In this document: positions 55,751 through 64,000 of the stretch, in pieces
Layout: the number at the start of each line of letters is the position of its first letter
How positions within the stretch are numbered: position 1 is the first letter of the stretch
From: Narthecium ossifragum
Taxonomy: Eukaryota > Streptophyta > Magnoliopsida > Dioscoreales > Nartheciaceae
DNA length: 64,000 nt
NCBI GenBank assembly: GCA_963920575.1
Contig: OY986970.1
Span: 15,397,588-15,461,587, forward strand
Direction: 5' to 3'
The notes under the pieces: model-generated
Database searches by the model: none
What the model was told of the DNA's origin: nothing
The model's input: the letters and a program-made list of their open reading frames with translations, nothing else
Position numbers and translations under genes: made by a program

Positions 55751-57407
55751 CTTTGTCGGGCGGATCTGAATACGAGCCATTAGATTTAATGCAAAGGCTG
55801 AAATAAAAGCTAGGGTTTCATGTCCATATATAAGGGAAGTTCTTGGACGTTTTTCAAAGACTTTTTCTGCCCTTTTCTGAAGGAGGAAGATGAAGAAATC
55901 TCCATCCATGGCCGAGTAATTTGGGGGCATGGCGGACGGATGATCTAGCGAAGATTAGGGTTTCTTCTTCATCATGGTTCATAGTTTTAATCTTTATTGT
56001 TAAACTCTTTTCTATGTATTGAATCTTCAAAGATTGTTTTCAGATTATAGATTCCTATGTGGATGATTAATATTATGAATCTAGTCATGCTTCTTTCATG
56101 ATCTTATAATCCCATAGTTTTATCTATTATTTACCTGCTTTATCTCGTGAAATATTTGTTATGCATTGCCGATTGTGAGAGTTGGTATTGTGTATTCTTA
56201 GAGATCTGGTTAGATAGAGTTAGGGCTTTGTCCTGATGAACTTTTTCTATACGTTGCCTATAGTGACAGCCGGTATCGTATATTCTTAGGTTTTGGTTGG
56301 ATGAAATTAGAGTTGTAAAAGGAAGAATCTATCGTAGCAAGAGACATTTTTATAAGACTTGAAAAGTGTCGTGGCTTAACAAGTCGAACCAAAATTACTA
56401 TAATTTCCGGTGCTCTACTTTAACTACTAAGGAACTAGTAGATAGCGGAGAGTCCGAGTCGAGTCCACAGGGATTAAGGTGATTGAGATTGAAAGCTTAG
56501 TAAATTTCCTACCAAGGAGTTGGGAAAAGATTATGGGTTGATATTAACCTAAATTTATACTAAAGAGTTTATAAATACGAGAGAAGAGACCACATGATTC
56601 TTAATCAATAACTAAGGTTCTACCAGGTCTTCCTAAGATTAGGGCACATTGATCACGATGCATGGCTTTCCTAATAGTTGATAAGGGAATGGCTAGTTCT
56701 CCTTATCACTCAACAAGCTCTGATTAGGATTCCTTATTGGCAAGAACAATTACCTAAATATCAGTGAACGAAGGATTAGTTACGTTCATTGCTAATGAAC
56801 CCTCTTAATAGGATGAATTCATCGCAAGTAATAGTACAGATATGAATTTAGGTGTAAGATCAAGGTGGGGTTAGCATCTTGATAGCCAAATCTACAAAGG
56901 TAGGATGTATGAAGGATTAGAGATAGAACGTAGTGGGACTAGCACTACTATAGTGGTTCTAGCACTATACAATCCCTAATCACGAAGAAGATTTCATCTG
57001 AGATACCATGGGACTAGCATGATCCTCTTATTTAGATGAATCCAATCCAAGCCCTAGCATACACAAGCTCCGGAATCAAGTGCAAACGAGAACAATCCAT
57101 ACATCCATCAAGAAATCGACACCAAGGTATAAAAGAAATAGGAATCAATCCATATAAGCCAATCAATAATGTATACAAGCCCTAGATCTAAGAAATCCCT
57201 AGTAGAAACCCTAGTTACATCATAAGAATCCCATGGCTAGGGTTTTATCTACTCATCTTTAGGGGTCGATCCATAGGTGGAAGTTGATGATTTCCACCCG
57301 CCATGGATCTCCTCCAAAGATTCGTCGAAGGAAAGTGTAGAAGAAGGACAGGAAAACTCCACCCAAAAAGGTCCAGGAAAAGCCCCCCAAAAATCCCTAA
57401 AAACTGA

Positions 57408-57418
57408 CTATTTATAGC
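57408..57418 (-). promoter_or_regulatory. TATA-like box of F LTR
   Basis: CTATAAATAG on the minus strand, about 60 bp downstream (minus sense) of the palindrome array. Confidence 0.55.
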
Positions 57419-57479
57419 CTAGGAAAACATCCTCCCACGGATTAGATCTGAGTCGTTGATCTTTCTTTTGGCCGCAAAG

Positions 57480-57707
57480 GATAGATCCTTCTATGAAGTA
57501 GGATCGATCCTACTCCTTCAATTGTTGGTGACGCCCCGAGAAGGATCGATCGTTCCTATCGAGTCCGATCGATCTTTCCATTGTTTTTATGCTACGTCCC
57601 GTGGAGGATCGATCCATCATGTTGAGTCCGATCGATCCCTTTATGCTCGTTCTTTGTCCATGTGCTGATCGAGTAGGATCGATCTCCTCAATAGAGAAGG
57701 ATCGATC
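57480..57707 (-). repeat. Phased GATCGATC pairs in F LTR
   Basis: Pairs start at 57480/57502, 57544/57567, 57607/57630 and 57677/57700: spacings 22, 23, 23 and 23 bp. Outer flanks are AAGGATCGATCC or TCCGATCGATC. Confidence 0.87.
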
Positions 57708-58187
57708 CTACATACTTGAATTGCCAGAATACGCTTCTTTTAGCTCCAAAGTTGATCTAACTCATAGTAGGTTTTGTTATACTTGAAATGGGATAAAGTA
57801 GTCAGTGAAGCATTACTCGGAGACCAACAAAGCCAAATTACAATGGTGTTTTGTGCACTTTTCAAGTGTTATCACATTTATATATTTTGTTAGGCTTATA
57901 GTTCCACATCTTCCGGTTAAGGTCATTGGGATGTGAATCCCTTAACTGAGTATTGAATGAACCGTTGGTAGAAGAAGAACCTAAATCCGAGTGAAGTGAT
58001 TCCCGATGCCTATCCTTATTAAAATCATTTGATCTAATTTAGTTAATTCTTAAGTTCTCATTTGCCTCCAATTCATTGTTATTTGCATTTTGGATATTTT
58101 CTGCTTGTCTCTCTGTGGGTTTGACCTCTCTTATGTTATGCTACACTGTACCGCTGTGTTGTGACACATTTGAGCGATATCAGTTTG

Positions 58188-59122
58188 CGGGTTGTAGTTG
58201 GGTTGTGATGAGATTTCTTCTCTTGGATCTCCTCGACCCCTCTAGTGTTAGCTTGATGCTCTGTTGATCTTGTGGGTCCTCTGTGGATGTTCTTCACCTT
58301 CTCCTTGCTGCCATTATGGATTACTCGTGGTTTTCTTGATGAGATCTCTCCCCTTACTCTGGTTCTATGGACTGCGATGTTGTTAGCTTAGGATTTATGC
58401 ATTAGTTATGTGTCTGTAGCTCCAGTGGTGTTCTTCCCCTCTCATGTTTGCATCTGCTCTGTTTTGTTTCCTGCTGTCGTGTGTTGTCTGGTTTTGTCGA
58501 TGCATGCTTTGTTAACCTATGTCTAGGAATGGCTTCGTTGGATTTCCATGCGAAGCTCTGCCCTATTTTCTTCCTCATCTTCCCCCCTTACTGCCGTCCT
58601 CTGTCTTCGCAGCTGGTGCATCTACCTAATGGATTTCGATAAGAGTTTTTCCCCTTCGTCTGGGGATTCCCATTTTTCATTTCTCTATTTTGGGTCTAGA
58701 TCCGTGGCTTGGATGGATGTTGAGGAGTTGGTACCTGCTGGCATTTCTCCTTGTCGACTGGGTAGTTTCGGGGCCTTGGTTGGGCTATGCCGAGGGTCTG
58801 TCCTATCAATTGCTTGAGTCCTAGTTTACTTCTGGTTTTGTGGATCAGTGCTTGACTGAAATGCTAACGGTGGGGTTGGATTGTTGTTTGGAATCCTCTT
58901 CACTGCCCTTAACCTTGATCGAGTGTTAATCATTCAAAGTTATCGGTCGGATTATTTAATCATTCTATGTTATTGGATCATGATTATTTAATCATTCTAT
59001 GTTATCGGTCGGATTCTTGTCCGATCGGTCGCTTTACGCCGCAAGCTCCTTCCCTCAAAGTCTAATTCAATGCAGATGGAGCAGTCCAACCGATCGGATT
59101 CATGTCCGACCGGTCACTCCAG
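58188..59122 (+). mobile_element. E3 LTR, right part, and a short repeat junction
   Basis: 58188 to about 58925 continues E3 (GGTTGTAGTTGGG onward); the E-type end GGGTCGGGGCGTGACA is never reached. 58926-59122 holds three copies of TTTAATCATTCTATGTTAT (two near-tandem), a block also found in the A1 LTR at 3242-3280. It also has CCGATCGGTC and CCGACCGGTC palindromes. I see no gene here. Confidence 0.55.
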
Positions 59123-60085
59123 TGAAGGTCCAAGAGGGGGGTGAATTGGACTCTTTTCGAAAATCTAGTTTAATGGAAAAACCAGGTAGGAGAGAAACAA
59201 CACTTTAAATGCTTGTAGATGAGATGAAACTAAAGCAAAGATGCATGCAAGAATACAATTAAAAGCGTTAGAGAGATGGCACCGATTTTATAGTGGTTCG
59301 ACCCAACTCTTGGTCTACGTCCACTTCTCTCAAGGCTCCCCTTGAGGTTCCACTACTTGCAAATCCCTTACAAGCTTTTCCTCCAAGCTTCCTGGTGCTT
59401 GGTGACCTTACACACACAACCACTTGTTGTTGACTATCTCTCAAGATACCTCTTCACACTTGAAGAAGGCTTACAAAGGTTTTAGCTCAAAGGAGAATAA
59501 GTAGAAATTTTTTCTAGAACTTGCTCAGATGATCTCAATAATAATGATAAAAGTTCTTGCAAGTTTACATGAAGGAACTACTTATACTTGGGCTTCAACC
59601 AGCTCAACAATGAGCCACAACGGCTCTCTGCAACTCTCCAACGGCTAGTTTTTTACTCTGCGCGCTGCTGGCGGTCGATCCGTGCATCGTCCGTCACGTA
59701 TAAAAAAACTCAGCCTTTTTGCTCGACGGTCGATCCACACATCGTCCGTCACTCTCACGGTCGACCGTGACATCGACCGTGACATCGTCCGTGAGCCTTT
59801 GTTACGAGAATAACTTCCCAAGGTCAATGCGCGGATCGACCGTCGCTCCTTGACTTTTCTTCATATATGCGCCACGGTCGACCGCCGCATCGACCGTCGC
59901 ATCGTCCGTCAGGCTCTGTGAAGAAAAACGCTTCCCAGGGTCGATGCACCGATCGACCGTCGCTTCTTTACTTTCTTCATTAATGCGCCACGGTCGACAA
60001 TCTCCCCATTTTTGATGATAAATATTAAACATATATTTTATCATTTAATGTATATTGGCATCATCAAAACAAGGTTAGGATCAAC
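59123..60085 (-). mobile_element. 3' LTR of SIRE-like copia element D2, minus strand
   Basis: Left end TGAAGGTCCAAGAGGGGGG, right end GGTTAGGATCAACA next to the PPT; both are the reverse of D1's ends. Length is 963 bp. On the minus strand U3 holds a GGTCGATC array (60000-59660) with two ~60-bp modules, then a TATA-like CAAGTATAAG (59590-59581). Confidence 0.92.
59660..60000 (-). repeat. GGTCGATC array with two ~60-bp modules in D2 U3
   Basis: Modules at 59963-59901 and 59845-59783 (minus sense: ACGGTCGATCGG, GCATCGACCCTGGGAAGC, ACAGAGCCTGACGG). Simple GGTCGACCGT and CATCGTCCGTC half sites fill the space between. Confidence 0.87.
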
Positions 60086-60100
60086 AATCTCCCCCTTTTT
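60086..60100 (-). other. Polypurine tract of D2
   Basis: On the minus strand CAAAAAGGGGGAGAT runs directly into the LTR start TGTTGATCC, the usual PPT of SIRE-type elements. Confidence 0.88.
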
Positions 60101-60604
60101 GATGATGACAATCCTTTTAAATGTGATGATAAAATATTTTGACTCCCCCTTAACCAATGCATCATTTTCTTTCAAAAAATGTGTTCTAAAATTAATTTTC
60201 AAGATGCACATAAGCCATATATCTTTAAAATGATATTGAAAGTTCCATTCAAGATATGTTGACATAATAGTTTGGATTTTAGCATGTTCACTTCTTTTCA
60301 ATAAGAACATTTATGCTTTCATGAAGTGATTTCATATTGAATATTGAGATTATAACATTGTATTAATATATCATAGCAATATCCAAACACATCTGTATTT
60401 CATTCAAAAGATTCCAACATTTCATACAATACTTCCATTCAAAATCATTTGGAAAACTTTGGACTTACAAAAACGTTCATTTCAAAACCAGGTTTTCCAA
60501 AATACAAGATAAGAAATGTAGAAATGTAGGGCTTTCACATTCATCACACCTTTTCTTCCCCTTTGGCATTATCAAAAAGAAGTAAGAAGGATGGGGAATT
60601 AGGA

Positions 60605-61822
60605 TCAATCAACTGAAGGAGTGTCAGGTGGGAATTCATTCTTGATGTAGGCGAAAATATCTTCAAGTTACTTGGATATCTTGGCGTTATCTTGGATTTG
60701 GGAAGTCTTGATGTCATCTAAACTCACTTCCATTCTTCCCAATCTTGCTTCAAGATCATCAAGCCTTTGTGCCGTGTTGCGACGAACTCGGCTACTAGAG
60801 GATTCTCCTTGATGTCCTTCAAGTAAAGGCTCTCCCCCTAAATTTTCTTCGCCATGCTCTTCTTAATGCTCATCATCTTCATCTCCACTGACATCAAGCC
60901 AACTGAGGCCTAAAGCTCTTTTGGCGGCCTTCATCCTCTTGTAGGTGGACTTGTTGAAGGGTTGAGAAAGGGGTTTCCGTTCATCATCGGCTAGGTTTAG
61001 GGTGAGGGCTTGAAAAATTGTTGTTAGAAGCCCCCCGAAAGGAAGTGATTGCCTAGCATTTAGATTAAGCATCTCCTTGATAAGGAGATAACCTAGGTTA
61101 AGAGGCTTCTTCCTAACCATGCAAGAAAGAACATAGGCATGGATGGGTTTTAAGTGATCATGATGGCCAAGCTTAGGAAATAGGTTTGTTCCTAGGAAGT
61201 GGGCAAGCTCCCTAAATTGTTGGTGTAGGCTATTTAGCTCTATAGGGTTTTTCTCAACAAGTAGGGCCTTATGGATTGCCTTTCTCCCTTGTTTGTCCTT
61301 ATCAACTCTATTGAGATCCTCATAAGAAGTGAAGTATATGCACTCTTTTTGATTAGGTGCATCTAGTAGCTCATTCAACCATTCTATGGTAATTTTGATT
61401 TCATTACCATAGACATAGCTACTAATAGCTACACAACCTTCATCATCTATATCCTCAGTCATATTGCAATAAAAATACCTAACCATTTCGGGATAGATGT
61501 ACTGAGGCATCTCTAAGTATTTTTTCCAACCCATATCAGTGAAGAAGTGTTCAACTACATGTTTCTTGTTTGTGGGCGATTGTAAAGCTCTATCGGAAAC
61601 AATAAATTTATCCTTAAATTCAGGCCAGGATTTATACCTATCCATATCTAGGAAAAAGTAGCAGTCGTAGGAAGGGGTAGGTGGAGGATTGGATGAAGAA
61701 CCGCCTTGCACTCCTTTGGCTTTCTTTGACCCGGGTGGCTTCTTTGCTGCTGTCGTTTTCCGTTTCCCAGCTGGACTTGGTTCCTCAGGTGGAGGAGGAC
61801 CAGCATTCTTGGTACGAGGCAT
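60605..61822 (-). pseudogene. Env-like/third ORF of SIRE-like element D2, two in-frame stops near the end
   Basis: The minus-strand ATG at 61822 opens 319 codons to a TAA at 60865-60863. The same frame then continues 65 codons to a second TAA (60670-60668) and ends at a TGA at 60607-60605. The N-terminus is basic and Pro/Lys-rich (residues about 1-40). Residues about 50-290 form the domain found in the extra ORF of SIRE and in some Athila elements (blocks such as ELAHFLGTNLFPK and YVLSCMVRKKPLNLGYL). The part after the first stop is acidic, then a predicted coiled coil (QRLDDLEARLGRMEVSL). No signal peptide or membrane segment is obvious, so an envelope role is unproven. The ORF follows RNase H and precedes the PPT, the position of this ORF in Sireviruses. 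Confidence 0.82.
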
Positions 61823-61941
61823 GGTGCACCAGCTTGGAGAAGTTAGGGCACGGTCGAACTAGGAGAAGAATGAAGGGTTATCGGGAGTTATAAGGGGAGA
61901 TTGGAGAGGAAATGTCGAAAAAGCCCCTACTTAAGTTGTCA

Positions 61942-62237
61942 CACGGTCCGTGGCGGTCGACCGTAAGAAATTGGCGGTCGACTGTTGCGAGCGTTTTGTG
62001 TAAAAAGGCATCGCACGGTTGATCCAACGAAGTTGGCGGTCAACCGTCGTGCACATTTGTGTAAAAAGCCAAGCCCACGGTCGATCCAAAGAGTTGGCGG
62101 TCGACCGTGGAACACAATGGGTTTAAAAATGAAATCCCACGGTCAATCCGAGGAAGTTGGCGGTCGACCGTCCAGTGTGAATGTACGCACGGTCGACCGT
62201 CAAGAAGTCTGGATCGACTGTCAGTTCCAGAAAGTGA
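61942..62237. repeat. ~62-bp minisatellite with GGTCGACC units upstream of the env-like ORF
   Basis: Unit starts at 61942, 62014, 62076, 62138 and 62188 (steps 72, 62, 62, 50). Each has CACGGTCGATCC or a variant, GTTGGCGGTCGACCGT, then TTTGTGTAAAAAG-like sequence. It lies between RNase H and the env-like ORF of D2, so the palindrome motif occurs inside the element as well as in its LTR. Confidence 0.85.
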
Positions 62238-62433
62238 TTTTTGAAATTCAATTTAAAATTATTTTTAAATCAAAACATCACAAATCTTTGCATGCACGTG
62301 TAACTAAATATTATGAGACAAAAATCACTCATTAATCATGATATTAAATTAATTTACCAAAATTTAGCATTCAAGTTGAATATGGTATGAAAATCAGTTA
62401 AAGAGGTGACCATACCTTTTCCTTTTAGCTCCT

Positions 62434-62920
62434 TTATTTTGGACATGCATTGGACATCCCAAGCTTCCTTAGTAGATAGAGAATTCTGTCTTTACTCAAG
62501 GGTTTTGTTAGAATATCCGCAATTTGATGTTCGGTGCTAACAAACTCAAGTGCAATATCTCCTTTTTGTGCATGATCACGAAGGAAATGATGTCTAATTT
62601 CTATGTGCTTTGTTCTAGAATGTAGGATGGGATTTTTAGATAAGTTTATGGCACTAGTGTTGTCACATCTAATGGGCATTTTGCCTATATGTATGTTGTA
62701 ATCTTCCAATTACATTTTCATCCAAAGTAATTGAGCACAGCAACTACCCGCCGCAATGTATTCCGCTTCGGCGGTGGATAATGCAACTGAATTTTGCTTC
62801 TTGGAGAACCAAGAAATAAGTGCATGACCAAGAAAGTGACATGTACCACTTGTGCTTTTTCTATCAAGTCTACATCCGGCAAAATCTGCATCGGAGTAGC
62901 CAATTATATCAAAAGATGAT
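62434..62920 (-). pseudogene. Copia RNase H, C-terminal part of D2 pol
   Basis: On the minus strand from 62917: a GYSDADFAGCRLDRKST-like start, SWFSKKQNSVALST-EAEYIA, then CDNTSAINLSKNPILHSRTKHIEIRHHFLRD and EFVSTEHQIADILTKPL. These are the usual Ty1/copia RNase H blocks. One in-frame stop lies near 62718 (after LLWMKM). Upstream RT, integrase and gag are missing: the G LTR interrupts at about 62921. It is followed by the env-like ORF, giving gag-pol-env order. Confidence 0.92.
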
Positions 62921-64000
62921 TGATGTGCTGTCGCAAGTACTCAAAAATAAAACCAATACTCTTTAAGATAAATGTAGTAGTGCGAGTACGAGTCAATCCC
63001 ACAAAGAGTGTTTAGTCTGGTTTTGTGCTTAGTGAACAAAGATGTGGGTTTTAAACGTGAGGAAAATAGTAAAGAAATATTTTAAAGCGAAGAATTGAAT
63101 TAAATCAAGAGAACAAACCTTGGTCTGAGTCAACATCCACCATCGGAATCCAACAACTGATCATCGATGCAAGTATCAATCAATTCATACCATGAATATT
63201 CACAGTTCGAATTAAATTCGATTCTCTCCTCAATCATAGTTAATTAGAAACAAGCGATCCAATTAACCCTAACTACTAAACAACCTAAGACACGCGCTGT
63301 AGATTTAATCTAGTAGCAGCCTTAAGAATAGGGAGATCGATGAAGCTAAACAACACAAGTACAAGCGGTTGCATTTAATCTAGTCGAATATTCTTCCTAA
63401 GATCTAACAATCTCTGAAATGCAGTAGATTATTAAACCCTAGTTGCTTCGCAGATTAGAGGGATCAAACGATTCCGGATTTGATATCAAACCTAGCAGTA
63501 GATCACCATGAATAATAAACTAGTAGGCCTCCTAGCAATTAGACAAGATAATCATGAAGATTTAATCTCAGAAGAACATCCAATACTCATGTATAAACTG
63601 AACAATAAAAATAGATTAGATCTCACAGTTTCATTGATTCCGAGGTTTCAGTCTCCTCGACCAAGGATCAAGGTTTAGCCATGCAAGGCCATTAAGAACA
63701 ATCCTCTAAAGATTCCAATAAGTAAGAGAAAACCTAGGAAAAATATAAAAGAGTAGAAAATAGCAGCCAAAAGTCTCCAGAAAATCTCCCCCAAAAAGCT
63801 CCCCTTTGATAACCCTAAGTATCCTATTTATAGGCCTAAACTCGGATTAGATCTGGCTCATTATACGCTCCCTGCTGATCTGGCGGTCAACCGTGAGATC
63901 TCACGGTCGACCGTCAATTGTACAAAATAATTCGGAAGAGCGACGGTCGATCTTCGTATCGACCCTGAGAGGTATTTTCTTTAACAGAGGCTGACGGTCA
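62921..64000 (-). mobile_element. LTR of family G, minus strand, cut by window edge
   Basis: Begins TGATGTGCTGTCGCAAGTAC (start uncertain by about 4 bases). The minus-strand U5 has CTCTTTGTGGGATTGACTCG, the counterpart of the F LTR. A TATA-like CCTATAAATAG lies on the minus strand at 63824-63834. Upstream of it (63880-64000) are GGTCGACC palindromes and one ~60-bp module (63941-64000). The long 62921-63820 part has no open frame worth naming. Confidence 0.75.
63941..64000 (+). repeat. ~60-bp module in G U3
   Basis: ACGGTCGATCTTCG, TATCGACCCTGAGAGG, T-rich spacer, ACAGAGGCTGACGGTCA. It is closest to the A1 copy (2708-2645, minus) although G and A are different LTR families. Confidence 0.83.

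Larger units (their letters stand above)
56350..57874 (-). mobile_element. Solo LTR F (minus) nested in A2, with long terminal inverted repeats
   Basis: Flanked by the 5-bp TSD CATTT (56345-56349 and 57875-57879). On the minus strand it starts TGATAACACTTGAAAAGTG; the other end, read inward, is TTATAAGACTTGAAAAGTG: a 19-bp inverted repeat with two mismatches. U5-like DNA (CCCTGTGGACTCGACTCG) near the minus-strand end, a TATA-like GCTATAAATAG (minus, 57408-57418) and a U3 palindrome array identify it as an LTR rather than a DNA transposon. Length is 1525 bp. Polymerase genes of this family are not in the window. Confidence 0.85.
55161..58182 (+). mobile_element. Athila-like solo LTR A2 (plus) with nested F
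   Basis: TGATGAGTGCATGAAAGTGC...GAGCGATATCA, flanked by the perfect TSD GTTTG (55156-55160 and 58183-58187). Without F it is about 1.5 kb. GATCGATC-type pairs occur at 55495-55750 (steps 22, 23 and 22 bp, more mutated than in A1), and a good TATA, ATATATAAG, at 55826-55834. Confidence 0.94.

Noticed and set aside
56350..57874. F as a TIR DNA transposon
   Set aside because: It has a 19-bp inverted end repeat and 5-bp TSD, but U5-like CTGTGGACTCGACTCG, a TATA box and a U3 palindrome array place it with LTRs, and the G LTR has the same layout.

Overview
This window looks like intergenic DNA from a large, repeat-rich flowering-plant genome. I find no convincing host gene, rRNA, tRNA or CRISPR array. 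Nearly every base can be assigned to LTR retrotransposons of plant lineages: Ty3/gypsy Athila/Tat-like elements with a tRNA-Asp primer site, Ty3/gypsy chromovirus elements with an integrase chromodomain (Tekay/Del-like) and an initiator-Met primer site, and Ty1/copia SIRE-like elements with an env-like third ORF. There is also one non-autonomous Helitron. A 200-base N run (20453-20652) marks an assembly gap. Family letters used here: A and B = Athila/Tat-like, T = Tekay-like, E = LTR family with Tekay-like ends, D = SIRE-like, F and G = further LTR families.

Layout. 1-3882: 3' end of an A element (integrase, 3' UTR, PPT, LTR). 3883-4280: unassigned. 4281-9428: minus-strand T element, decayed and internally deleted. 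9429-10100: D-type LTR. 10101-14850: non-autonomous B element (LTR, primer site, 492-codon ORF, PPT; 3' LTR lost). 14877-16901: minus T LTR. 16902-42409: one plus-strand Tekay element (LTR remnant, PBS, gag, PR, start of RT) whose coding sequence is cut into seven pieces by nested insertions. These are a B solo LTR (itself split by a Helitron that is split by a T LTR that is split by a second T structure), an E LTR, two T solo LTRs, an E solo LTR containing a B solo LTR, another T solo LTR, and at its right end a D element. Matching 5-bp target duplications fix most of these boundaries. 42410-45032: D element start with T LTR pieces in it. 45033-50802: plus-strand B element (gag, protease, non-coding 3' region). 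50803-54283: minus-strand B element (3' LTR, integrase, RT). 54284-58925: E LTR split by an A solo LTR that is split by an F solo LTR. 59123-62920: minus-strand D element (LTR, PPT, env-like ORF, RNase H). 62921-64000: start of a G LTR.

None of the elements is complete. Coding remnants carry premature stops, deletions and at least one lost catalytic residue, and most insertions are solo LTRs, so the region is an old, deeply nested graveyard shaped by LTR-LTR recombination and illegitimate deletion.

The most unusual signal is in the LTRs. Palindromes built on GATCGATC are repeated with 20-25 bp phasing just upstream of apparent TATA boxes in three LTR families (A, T, F). A related module of about 60 bp (core ATCGACCCTG...ACAGAGCCTGACGG) recurs in LTRs or leaders of at least five families covering both Ty1/copia and Ty3/gypsy, in both orientations relative to the host element. 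I know of no description of such a cross-lineage U3 module; it is the best candidate here for something new.
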